Part shown: in pieces, positions 8,123-15,826 of the stretch
Numbering within the stretch: the first letter of the stretch is position 1
How the letters are laid out: each line of letters begins with the position of its first letter
Assembly: GCF_039522585.1 (NCBI RefSeq)
Contig: NZ_BAAADR010000002.1
Length of the DNA: 64,000 nt
Strand: one strand, 5' to 3'
Source: Bisbaumannia salifodinae
GTDB taxonomy: Bacteria; Pseudomonadota; Gammaproteobacteria; Pseudomonadales; Halomonadaceae
Notes under the pieces: generated by a model
The model's input: only the letters and a program-made list of their open reading frames with translations
What the model was told of the DNA's origin: nothing
Databases searched by the model: none
Made by a program: the position numbers and the translations under genes

Positions 8123-9097
8123 TTAAGTTCGGCAGCCTCCTAACCGTACCCACCGCGGCGAGACGCCGAACTGGCCGCGAAAGGCCCGGGAGAAGCTGGA
8201 GCTGGAGGTGAAGCCGCAGGCCAGGCCCACCGAGAGGATATCCAGCTGGGTATCCTCGAGGAGCTGGCGGGCCCGGGTCAGCCGCAGCCTGAGGTACCAG
8301 TGGCGCGGCGAGCTGTTGAGTTCCTGCTCGAAGAGGCGCTGCAGCTGGCGCGGCGAGACGCCGCTGCGGTGGGCGATCTCCGCCAGTGACAGCGGCTCCT
8401 CCAGGTGGCGTTCCATCAGCGCCACCGCCTCGATCAGGCGGCGTTTATGGGTGCCCAGCCGCCGCGCCAGGGACATGCGCTGCTGATCGCCACGACTGCG
8501 GATGCGGTCATGGATCAACTGCTCCGAGACCGCCACCGCCAGGGCGCTACCGTGACGATGACCGATTGCCGCCAGGGCCATGTCCATGGCGGCGGCCCCG
8601 CCGGCACAGGAGAAGCGCCGCGGCCCCAGTTCGAAGAGTTCGTCGGAGGTGGCAATAGTGGGAAAGCGTTCGCGGAAGGCGGGCAGGCTCTCCCAGTGCA
8701 GGGTGACCCGCGCCCCCTCCAGGAGCCCCGCCGCCGCCAGCAGGAAACCACCGGTATCCAGCCCTCCCAACACGCAACCGCCACGGTCGAGGCGGTGCAG
8801 CCAGCGAATCAGCGAGCGGCTCAACTGGGCCTCCGGTGAGAAGCCACTGCATACCGCCAGGCAGGGCAGCGACGCCACTTCATCGATGGCGTGATCCACC
8901 ATCAGGGTCATGCCGTTGGAGGCGGAGACCGGCTGGCCATCGGCGCTGATCAGACACCAGGCATAGAGGGCCCGGTCGGCGACACGGTTGGCGATGCGCA
9001 GCGGCTCCACCGCGGCGAAGAAGGCCATCATCGAGAAGCCGGGCACCAGCAAAAAGCCGATGCGCTCCGGGGTCGTACCATCATGCTCGAGTCGCAT
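8123..9097 (-). CDS. cdhR: GlxA/CdhR-type AraC regulator, copy 1 (probable CdhR or GbdR)
   Basis: A 324-residue regulator. An N-terminal DJ-1/PfpI-like ligand domain (residues ~10-190; IGFLLVPGFSMMAFFAAVEP) is followed by a C-terminal AraC domain with two helix-turn-helix motifs (SLAEIAHRSGVSPRQLQRLF and SVGLACGFTSSSSFSRAF). This family includes CdhR (carnitine), GbdR (glycine betaine) and SouR. It converges on the cdh operon and diverges from a BCCT gene, so it may control either. It is about three-quarters identical by eye to the regulator at 25914-26903, including an identical second helix-turn-helix. CdhR is the favoured name by location only. Confidence 0.72.
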   Translation of the reverse strand: MRLEHDGTTPERIGFLLVPGFSMMAFFAAVEPLRIANRVADRALYAWCLISADGQPVSASNGMTLMVDHAIDEVASLPCLAVCSGFSPEAQLSRSLIRWLHRLDRGGCVLGGLDTGGFLLAAAGLLEGARVTLHWESLPAFRERFPTIATSDELFELGPRRFSCAGGAAAMDMALAAIGHRHGSALAVAVSEQLIHDRIRSRGDQQRMSLARRLGTHKRRLIEAVALMERHLEEPLSLAEIAHRSGVSPRQLQRLFEQELNSSPRHWYLRLRLTRARQLLEDTQLDILSVGLACGFTSSSSFSRAFRGQFGVSPRWVRLGGCRT

Positions 9098-9171
9098 GGC
9101 TGCCGCCTCCCGCGCCGATTCAGGACACCATGCCGGCAGTCTCGCTCGGCCCCGTCTGCGGCCCTTGCCGC

Positions 9172-9181
9172 AATGCGACGC
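9172..9181. promoter_or_regulatory. decamer shared with the other BCCT promoter
   Basis: AATGCGACGC is found here, between regulator copy 1 and BCCT gene 1, and again at 28806-28815 upstream of BCCT gene 2. The two adjacent regulators have nearly identical DNA-binding domains. Candidate half-site only. Confidence 0.3.
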
Positions 9182-9308
9182 CAGACAGACGCCTTCGGCC
9201 CTGCGGATGGCGTCGATTTCCCTTCGCCTGGCGCCAAGTCCATCGACGCCCCCCGGCCTAGGCTGGCATGACCTACCACCTCAATAACAACAGTGGAATC
9301 GACCCGCC

Positions 9309-10709
9309 ATGAAACAGGACTATCTGACCAGCGTCGCCTCGGTGCTGACGGTGGGCGCCCTGATCGGCGCCATCGTGCTCTTCCCGGGGCAGTTCGAACA
9401 GGCCCTGACCCTGGCCAAGACCCAGGTGATCGGCAACTTCGGCTTCCTCTTCACCTACCCCGCCTTCGCCGCCTCGCTGTTCTTCCTGGTGGCCGCCGTC
9501 ACCCCCCTGGGCCGGCTGCGCTTCGGCGAGGGGCCGCCGGAGTTCTCCACCCCCAGCTGGCTGGGCATGCTGTTCTCCACCGGCATGGGCATCGCCCTGC
9601 TGACCTGGGGCGTCAGCGAGCCCCGCTACCATGTGGAGGCGGGAATGAGCTCCCATGAGGCGCTGCTAACCGCCCTCAACCACTGGGGCCTGCTGGCCTG
9701 GGTGGGCTACCTGGGGGTGGGGGTGATGTTCGCCCACGCCCTCTACAACCTGCGCATCGCCAAGCCCGCCGAGCAGCTGCTGGGCAACGGCTTCCTCAGC
9801 CGCCTCAACCTGGTCAGCCTGGTGGTGGCCACGGTGATCGGCCTGGCGCTGACCTTCGCCTACGCCAGCACGCCGCTGCGCCAGGCGCTGGCCGACGGCC
9901 TCGGCCTGGAGGTGAGCAACGCGGCGATGATCCTGACCCTGGCCGGTTTCGCCATCCTCTCCTCCGCCTCGGGGCTCAAGCGCGGCATCAAGTGGCTGAG
10001 CAACTACAACAGCGTCTTCGCCCTGGGGCTGATGCTGGCGGTCTTCCTGCTCACCCAGCCCGGGGAGATCCTCGCCCAGTTCGCCCGCCTGCTGCCGGAG
10101 TACCTGCTGCGCTACCCGGCCATGGCCACCGATATCGGCCTCGGCGACCCGGAGCGCAAGGCCTGGCTGGCCGACTGGCTCTATGCCTTCGAGGCCTCCT
10201 GGTACGGCTGGTTTATCTTCACCGGGGTCTTTATCGCGCGCATCTCCAAGGGCCGCAGCCTGCGCGAGCTGGTACTGGGCATCCTGGTCGTACCCAGCCT
10301 GCTCACCGGCTTCTGGTTCGTCACCTTCGGCCTGGCCGGCCTCGAGGCCGGCGCCGAGGACGTCTTCCAACTGGTGCGCGATATCGACACCAGCGGGCTG
10401 CTGTCGCTGGTGCTGCTGCTCAATATCCTGCTGTTCTTCGTCACCAGCGCCGATTCGGCGGGCCTGGTCTGCGAGATGCTGACCGCCCGGCGCACGCGGA
10501 TCTTCTGGATCCTGGCCATGGCCGGCCTGGCCATCGTGATCGGCGGGCTGGGCGGCGACGTCTACCGGGTGATCCTGACCCTGATCTCGGTCTCGGCGAT
10601 TCCCGTGGCACTCGGCATCTTCGCCCTGACCGGCGCCTTCCTGCTGCGTCTCAAGCGAGACCGGGCCGCCATGCCCGAGACACGCGGCGGTGGCTCGGAG
10701 CCGGCGTAG
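9309..10709 (+). CDS. BCCT-family transporter, divergent (short)
   Basis: A 466-residue carrier with about 12 helices of the betaine/carnitine/choline family. It lacks the extended N- and C-terminal regulatory tails of BetP/BetT. Two signatures depart from the usual form. The glycine stretch GMGIG reads GMGIALLTWGVSEP, and the helix-8 aromatic box GWW[LM][AS]W reads ASWYGW before the normal VFIARISKGR. These positions line the substrate and sodium sites in BetP, so substrate or coupling may differ. It sits between two GlxA-type regulators in the carnitine island; carnitine or gamma-butyrobetaine are likely cargoes. Confidence 0.82.
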   Translation: MKQDYLTSVASVLTVGALIGAIVLFPGQFEQALTLAKTQVIGNFGFLFTYPAFAASLFFLVAAVTPLGRLRFGEGPPEFSTPSWLGMLFSTGMGIALLTWGVSEPRYHVEAGMSSHEALLTALNHWGLLAWVGYLGVGVMFAHALYNLRIAKPAEQLLGNGFLSRLNLVSLVVATVIGLALTFAYASTPLRQALADGLGLEVSNAAMILTLAGFAILSSASGLKRGIKWLSNYNSVFALGLMLAVFLLTQPGEILAQFARLLPEYLLRYPAMATDIGLGDPERKAWLADWLYAFEASWYGWFIFTGVFIARISKGRSLRELVLGILVVPSLLTGFWFVTFGLAGLEAGAEDVFQLVRDIDTSGLLSLVLLLNILLFFVTSADSAGLVCEMLTARRTRIFWILAMAGLAIVIGGLGGDVYRVILTLISVSAIPVALGIFALTGAFLLRLKRDRAAMPETRGGGSEPA

Positions 10710-10774
10710 CCCAGGGTTTGCAGACAGCGCCGGGGCTCCCATAATGGGGGCCCCGAACCGACGCCCGCCCCCTG

Positions 10775-11758
10775 ATGCGACTCCACTATGCCGGCCCCGA
10801 GCCGGAACCCATCGGTATCCTGCTGCTGCCGCGCTTCGCCATGGTGGCGCTCTTCTCCGCCATCGAGCCGCTGCGGATCGCCAATCGCATGGCGGGCCGC
10901 GAGCTGTTCCGCTGGCGGCTGATCGGCCTGGACGGTGCCCCGGTGATGGCCAGCAACGGCATGTCCCTGGAGGTCGAGCTGGCCCTGGAGCAGGCCCCGG
11001 ACTTTCCCAGCCTGGCGGTCTGCGCCAGCTTCGCCCCCGAGGCGGCCCTGACCCCGGCCCTGCTGGGCTGGCTGCGCGAGCGGGCGGCCCGAGGCGGCGT
11101 GCTGGGCGGCATGGACACCGGCTGCGTGGCGCTGGCCGCGGCGGGACTGCTCGACGACCAGACCGTGACCCTGCACTGGGAGAGCCTGCCCGACTTCCGC
11201 CGCCGCTTCCCGCGGGTCGACGCCGTGGAGTCCCTCTACGAAGTGGACGCCCGGGGCTTCTCCTGCGCCGGCGGCAGCGCCGCCATCGACATGGCCCTGG
11301 ACCTGGTGCGACGCCGCCACGGCGAGGCCCTGGCGGCCCGGGTCAATGCCCAGCTGGTGCATGCCCGGGGGCGCCTGCCCGCCAGCCGCCAGCGCCCCGC
11401 GGTACCGCCCCATCTGCCCCTGGAGCTGCGCCGCGCCATCGGCCTGATGGAGGCCAACCTGGAGTCGCCCCTGGCCATCGCCGACCTCGCCCGGCGCCTG
11501 GCACTCTCCTGGCGCGGCCTGGAGCGGCTCTTCCTGCGCTACCTGGAGCGCTCCCCCCGGGATCACTACCTGGGACTGCGCCTGGATCACGCCCATGGCC
11601 TGCTGCTGGAGACCTCCCACCGGGTGCTGGAGATCGCCCAGGCCTGTGGCTTCGCCTCCGCCTCCAGCTTTACCCGCGCCTTTCGCCAGCGCCACGGCCT
11701 CACCCCGAGCCAGCTGCGGCGCCAACAGGATCGGGCCTGGCTATCGAATGGCGCTTAA
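10775..11758 (+). CDS. GlxA-type AraC regulator, copy 2
   Basis: A 327-residue regulator with the same layout as copy 1: DJ-1/PfpI-like N-terminus (IGILLLPRFAMVALFSAIEPL), FSCAGGSAAIDMAL mid-segment, then two helix-turn-helix motifs (AIADLARRLALSWRGLERLF; EIAQACGFASASSFTRAF). It is clearly more distant from copies 1 and 4 than they are from each other. It starts 65 bp after the BCCT gene and precedes the gamma-butyrobetaine dioxygenase gene, so it may control either. Its last codons lie in the first unit of a tandem array that fills the downstream spacer. Confidence 0.78.
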   Translation: MRLHYAGPEPEPIGILLLPRFAMVALFSAIEPLRIANRMAGRELFRWRLIGLDGAPVMASNGMSLEVELALEQAPDFPSLAVCASFAPEAALTPALLGWLRERAARGGVLGGMDTGCVALAAAGLLDDQTVTLHWESLPDFRRRFPRVDAVESLYEVDARGFSCAGGSAAIDMALDLVRRRHGEALAARVNAQLVHARGRLPASRQRPAVPPHLPLELRRAIGLMEANLESPLAIADLARRLALSWRGLERLFLRYLERSPRDHYLGLRLDHAHGLLLETSHRVLEIAQACGFASASSFTRAFRQRHGLTPSQLRRQQDRAWLSNGA

Positions 11759-11920
11759 GCCGGGCTGTCGAGTGGTGCTCAGGCGAAGCTGTGGAATGGT
11801 GCTCGGTGGGCTGTCGAGTGGTGCTCGGACCAAACTGTCGAATGGTGCTTAAGCCGGGCTGTCGAGTGGTGCTCAGGCGAAGCTGTCGAATGGTGCATAG
11901 TCGGCGTCGAATGGCGCCGC
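11741..11920. repeat. tandem array, about 24-bp units, 8 units
   Basis: Units read CTRTSGARTGGYGCTYA followed by a variable 6-8 nt. A larger unit is repeated too: the 47-bp block at 11746-11792 recurs at 11840-11886 with one mismatch, 94 bp apart. The first unit is the end of the regulator gene (codons for LSNGA and the stop), and later units carry the same TTAA. This looks like amplification of a gene 3' end. It is not CRISPR, because spacers are short and the units degenerate. Confidence 0.85.
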
Positions 11921-11991
11921 TTCCGCCGGCGCCGCCACGGGCAAGCTAGGCCTCTCGACCCAACGCTCGCCCTATCCCAGGAGAGGCCATT

Positions 11992-13227
11992 ATGAATTCG
12001 CTGTCGTCCCCGACGCTGCCGCTTACCCCGGACTACGACGCCTGGCCCATCGAGGCCGAGATCCGCTCCGTCGCCCACGACGCCCGGGTGGTCACCCTGG
12101 GCTGGAGCGACGGTCGCACCAGCCGCTATCACGGCATCTGGCTGCGCGAGAACGCCGCCGACGAGAGCACCGTCAATCCCGCCACCCGGGAGCGCATCCT
12201 CGACCTCTCCACCCTGCCCGCCTGGCCGGAGATCGCCGCCGCCGAGGTGGACGCCGCCGGCGCCCTCTGCGTCACCTTCGCCCCCGAGGCGCGCGGACTG
12301 CGCTTCCATCCCGGCTGGCTGCGCGCCCATGACTACGACAACGGCGCCACCCAGGAGGGCCCCTTGGTGCCGGTAACGACCTGGCTGGGCGGCCCCGAGG
12401 CCATCCCCGACAGCCTCGACGCCAGCGGCCTGCTCGACGCCGAGCCGGCCAGCGAGGCCGAGGAGGCGATCCTCGCCCCGGCCCTGGAGAGCGTGCTCGG
12501 CAAGGGGCTGGTGCGCCTGCGCGGCCTGCCCACCGCGCCGGGCTCCCTGGCCGAGATCGCCGCGCGCATCGGCCCGCTGCGGGCCACCAACTTCGGCACC
12601 CTCTTCGACGTGCGCGCCAAGCCCGACCCGGACTCCAACGCCTATACCTCCATCGCCCTGCCGCCCCATGTGGACCTGCCCACCCGGGAGTACCAGCCGG
12701 GGCTGCAGCTGCTGCACTGCCTGGAGAACGACGTGGCGGGGGGCCAGGCGGTGATGCTCGACGGCTTCGCCGTGGCCGAGGCGCTACGCGACCGCCATCC
12801 CGAGGCCTTCGCCACCCTGACCCGCCAGCGCTGGTGCTTCGCCAATACCGCCCGCACCACCGATCATGTCTGGCATGCCCCCATGATCGGCCTGGACGAG
12901 CGCGGCGAGTTGCAGGAAGTACGTATCGCCGACTTCCTGCGTGGCCCGCTGCAGGCGCCCTTCGCGGCGGTGGAGCCCGCCTATGCGGCGCTGATGGCGC
13001 TGCAGGCCCTGCTCCATGAGCCGCAGTTCGCCCTGCGCTTCGACTATGCCCCGGGGGACCTGGTGATCTTCGACAACCGCCGGCTGCTGCACGCCCGGGA
13101 CGCCTTCGCCGGGGGCGGCGGCCAGCGCTGGCTGCAGGGCTGCTACCTGGAACGGGACGAAGTGCGCTCCCGCTACCGGATGATCCAGCGCGCCCGGCGC
13201 CGGCAACGGACCGGCAAGGTCGGGTGA
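11992..13227 (+). CDS. gamma-butyrobetaine dioxygenase-like Fe(II)/2-oxoglutarate oxygenase
   Basis: A 411-residue enzyme expected to hydroxylate gamma-butyrobetaine to L-carnitine with O2 and 2-oxoglutarate. The N-terminal ~110 residues are the DUF971-like domain (RYHGIWLRENAADEST). The C-terminal TauD/BBOX domain has the iron triad His226-x-Asp228 (PPHVDLPT) and His367 (NRRLLHARDAF), with the family segment PGLQLLHCL. The N-terminal cysteines that bind zinc in animal BBOX are absent. Its location between two GlxA-type regulators, near the carnitine operon, supports the substrate. The stop codon lies at the edge of a 91-bp tandem array. Confidence 0.82.
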   Translation: MNSLSSPTLPLTPDYDAWPIEAEIRSVAHDARVVTLGWSDGRTSRYHGIWLRENAADESTVNPATRERILDLSTLPAWPEIAAAEVDAAGALCVTFAPEARGLRFHPGWLRAHDYDNGATQEGPLVPVTTWLGGPEAIPDSLDASGLLDAEPASEAEEAILAPALESVLGKGLVRLRGLPTAPGSLAEIAARIGPLRATNFGTLFDVRAKPDPDSNAYTSIALPPHVDLPTREYQPGLQLLHCLENDVAGGQAVMLDGFAVAEALRDRHPEAFATLTRQRWCFANTARTTDHVWHAPMIGLDERGELQEVRIADFLRGPLQAPFAAVEPAYAALMALQALLHEPQFALRFDYAPGDLVIFDNRRLLHARDAFAGGGGQRWLQGCYLERDEVRSRYRMIQRARRRQRTGKVG

Positions 13228-13633
13228 TCTAGAGGGAGCCCCGCTCGGCGGTGGTACTCGGGGCCTCGTCCGAGAATCGCGCGCCCCGGCGCCGGCCAGG
13301 GCTCGGCAAGGTCGGAGATCTAGAGGGAGCCGCGCTCGGCGGTGGTACTCGGGGCCTCGTCCGAGAATCGCGCGCCCCGGCGCCGGCCAGGGCTCGGCAA
13401 GGTCGGTGATCTAGAGGGAGCCGCGCTCGGTGGTGGTACTCGGGGCCTCGTCCGAGAATCGCGCGCCCCGGCGCCGGCCAGGGCTCGGCAAGGTCGGAGA
13501 TCTAGAGGGAGCCGCGCTCGGCGGTGGTACTCGGGGCCTCGTCCGAGAATCGCGCGCCCCGGCGCCGGCCAGGGCTCGGCAAGGTCGGAGATCTAGAGGG
13601 AGCCGCGCTCGGCGGTGGTACTCGGGGCCTCGT
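13227..13633. repeat. tandem array, exact 91-bp period, about 4.5 copies
   Basis: The landmark ATCTAGAGGGA recurs at 13227, 13318, 13409, 13500 and 13591, always 91 bp apart, with only a few substitutions between copies. The array bridges two convergent genes. One half of the unit (CGGCGCCGGC...GGCAAGGTCGG) resembles the 3' end of the dioxygenase gene. The other half (GGAGCCGCGCTCGGCGGTGG) is the 3' end of the regulator gene. Because 91 is not a multiple of 3, open frames across it are artefacts. It fills the whole 365-bp spacer. Confidence 0.95.
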
Positions 13634-14600
13634 TGAAGCGGCGCCGATAGGCCCGCGAGAAGTGCGCCGGCTGGGTAAAGCCGGCGGCCAGAGCCGCCTC
13701 GGTGACCCGGCAGCGGCTATCGGCGAGGATGCGCCGCGCCTGGTCGAGGCGCAGGCCCAGGTAGCACTGCTTGGGGCTCTCGCCGAAATGGGCCATGAAC
13801 AGCCGCGTCAGCTGGCGCTGGGACTGGCCCACCAGGCGACACACCTCGGGAATTGGCAGCGCCTGGGCCAGGTTGGCCTCCATCACCGCCAGGGCCCGCA
13901 CCACGCTGCGCGGCAGCTCTTCGTAGAGATGGCGCTGCGCCAGGGAGGCCTCGCCCCGGGCCCGCTGGTGGACCAGTTGGCGCCCCACCGCATTGGCCAG
14001 GGCCGGCCCATAGGCCCGCTCGATCCAGTCCAGCATCATGTCGATGCTGGCCGAGCCCCCGGAGCCGGTCAGGCGCTCGCTACCGAACTCGTAGCGGGCC
14101 TGGCTGATGGCCAGGTGGGGAAACTCCTGGCGAAAGGCCGGCACGCTCTCCCAGTGCAAGGCCACCCGATGCCCCTCCAGCACCCCCGCCCGGGCGAGGA
14201 TAAAGGGTGCCGTATCCAGCCCCCCCAGCCAGCCGCCATGGGCGGCGATGCGCCTCAGCACGGCCCGCTCCGCCGCCCCCACCGTCAGCTCCGCTTCATA
14301 GGAGGAGACCACGATCAGGCCGGCATCGTCGGCCAGGGTCTCGAGCGGGCCATCCACGTCGATACGCACCCCGTTGCTGGCCACCACCGCCTGGCCGGTG
14401 GCGGAGCGCAACCGCCAGGCGAAGAGGTTGCGCCCGAAGCGATTGGCCACCCGCAGCGGCTCCAGCAGGCAGAACAGGGTCAGCATCGAGAACTTGGGCA
14501 CCAGCCAGACATCCAGGGTGTGCTCGGCCTCCTCGGGGGTAAGCAGAGGCGGCGAGTCGGGACGCGGATAGGGCCATTCGTCGGGATAGGGTTCCATCAT
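13593..14600 (-). CDS. GlxA-type AraC regulator, copy 3
   Basis: A 335-residue regulator with DJ-1/PfpI-like N-terminus (LDVWLVPKFSMLTLFCLLEPLRVANRF shows the family core; residues ~30-55) and C-terminal AraC domain (PIPEVCRLVGQSQRQLTRLF; TEAALAAGFTQPAHFSRAY). It is the most divergent of the four paralogues and has an acidic, proline-rich N-terminal extension. I chose the ATGATG at 14600; a longer frame starts at 14672 but would run through the putative operator. It is divergent from the nine-gene oxygenase/transaminase operon and is its most likely regulator. Its last 14 codons lie inside the 91-bp repeat. Confidence 0.78.
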   Translation of the reverse strand: MMEPYPDEWPYPRPDSPPLLTPEEAEHTLDVWLVPKFSMLTLFCLLEPLRVANRFGRNLFAWRLRSATGQAVVASNGVRIDVDGPLETLADDAGLIVVSSYEAELTVGAAERAVLRRIAAHGGWLGGLDTAPFILARAGVLEGHRVALHWESVPAFRQEFPHLAISQARYEFGSERLTGSGGSASIDMMLDWIERAYGPALANAVGRQLVHQRARGEASLAQRHLYEELPRSVVRALAVMEANLAQALPIPEVCRLVGQSQRQLTRLFMAHFGESPKQCYLGLRLDQARRILADSRCRVTEAALAAGFTQPAHFSRAYRRRFNEAPSTTAERGSL

Positions 14601-14628
14601 GGCCAATAAGTTCAAGGATATGGCCAAT
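14599..14628. promoter_or_regulatory. direct-repeat operator candidate (AraC type)
   Basis: ATGGCCAAT occurs at 14599-14607 and again at 14620-14628, exactly 21 bp apart, or two helical turns. That is the spacing expected for the two half-sites of an AraC-family protein. It lies between the divergent regulator copy 3 and the oxygenase operon and overlaps the regulator start codon, which suggests autoregulation. Confidence 0.5.
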
Positions 14629-14713
14629 TTAATCAAGTCCAGGGGCGAAACCACGGATAAGGTAGTAAGCACTCACGCCAATGCCAGTGACCGAATCTTG
14701 TGGAGACGCCGTC

Positions 14714-15826
14714 ATGACCCACGTCAGGCTCCGGGCCCAGGGCCAACGCCTGGTACTCGACCATCGGGACCAATCGCGGGAGTTCACCGCCCTGTGGCTG
14801 CGCGAACGCAGCCCCGATCCCCAGACCCGGGACCCACGCACCGGCCAGCGCCTGATCGAGGCCGCCGAGCTGCCCCTGGACCTGCGCCTCGAGGCCGCCG
14901 ACGTCAGCGGGGCCGCCCTGGCGCTGCGCTTTGCCGATGGTCACCGCTGCGAGGTGCCGCTGGAGGAGCTGCTCGAGGTGCCCATCGATCCGCCCCGGCG
15001 GCTCTGGGACGCCGCCGGCGCCCCTACCCCCCAGGCCGACTTCGCCGCCGCCCTGCAGGACGACGGCGCCCTGCTGGCGCTGCTGGAGGCGCTGCACCGT
15101 GACGGCTTCGTGCTGGTCTCCGGGGTCCCCGCCAAGGAGGACGGCATGCGCCCGCTGATCGACCGCATCGGCCCGCTGCGGCGCACCAACTGGGGCGGCA
15201 TCGCCGACGTCAAGTCGGTGGCCGATGCCTACGACCTGACCATGACCCAGCGCGGCCTGGAGCCGCACACCGACAACCCCTACCGGGATCCCATCCCCGG
15301 CTATATCTGGCTGCACTGCCTGACCAATGCCGCCGAGGGCGGCGACAACACCCTGGTGGACGGCTATATGGCGGCGCGCCGGCTGCGCGAGCGCGACCCC
15401 GTGGCCTTCGACTGCCTGACCCGGGTGCGCCCGGGCTTCCGCTACCGGGACGACACCACCCACCTGGAGAGCGAGGGGCCGCTGATCGAGCTGGATAGCC
15501 AGGGCGAGCCGGTGCGGGTGCGCTACTCCAACCGCACCGAGCGGGTGCCGGCCCTGGCCCCCGAAACGCTGGACACCTACTACGCCGCCCGCCGCGCCTT
15601 CTATGAGCTGATCACCGGCGACGAGCTGACCCTGCACCTCAAGCTGGCGCCGGGGCAGATGCTGATCATGGACAACTACCGGCTGTTCCATGGCCGGCGC
15701 GCCTATCAGCTGGCCGGCGGCGTGCGCCACCTGCGCCAGGGCTATGTGGATCGCGACAGCACCGCCAGCCGCCGCCGGGTATTGCGCCGCCAGGCCGAGC
15801 CCCATGCCCAAGGAGAGCCCGCATGA
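14714..15826 (+). CDS. BBOX/TmpA-like Fe(II)/2-oxoglutarate oxygenase
   Basis: A 370-residue oxygenase of the gamma-butyrobetaine/trimethyllysine dioxygenase group. The N-terminal DUF971-like part (LWLRERSPDP) has no zinc cysteines. The iron triad is His185-x-Asp187 (EPHTDNPYRDP) and His326 (NYRLFHGRRAY), with PGYIWLHCL between. It is distinct from the BBOX-like enzyme at 11992. It overlaps an HD-domain oxygenase gene by 4 nt. This pairing is known for TmpA/TmpB, which degrade 2-trimethylammonioethylphosphonate to glycine betaine, and for PhnY/PhnZ. Here no phosphonate gene is nearby and the operon continues with amino acid genes, so the substrate may be another trimethylammonio acid. The ATG at 14714 follows GGAGACGCCGTC. 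Confidence 0.75.
   Translation: MTHVRLRAQGQRLVLDHRDQSREFTALWLRERSPDPQTRDPRTGQRLIEAAELPLDLRLEAADVSGAALALRFADGHRCEVPLEELLEVPIDPPRRLWDAAGAPTPQADFAAALQDDGALLALLEALHRDGFVLVSGVPAKEDGMRPLIDRIGPLRRTNWGGIADVKSVADAYDLTMTQRGLEPHTDNPYRDPIPGYIWLHCLTNAAEGGDNTLVDGYMAARRLRERDPVAFDCLTRVRPGFRYRDDTTHLESEGPLIELDSQGEPVRVRYSNRTERVPALAPETLDTYYAARRAFYELITGDELTLHLKLAPGQMLIMDNYRLFHGRRAYQLAGGVRHLRQGYVDRDSTASRRRVLRRQAEPHAQGEPA

Noticed and set aside
11741..13633. CRISPR-like arrays
   Set aside because: The arrays have no unique spacers of constant length, there are no cas genes, and the units derive from neighbouring gene ends.
13342..14609. Open frames repeating SSENRAPRRRPGLGKVG across the spacer
   Set aside because: They are products of the 91-bp array. 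The period is not a multiple of 3 and the longest frame continues antisense through the regulator gene.
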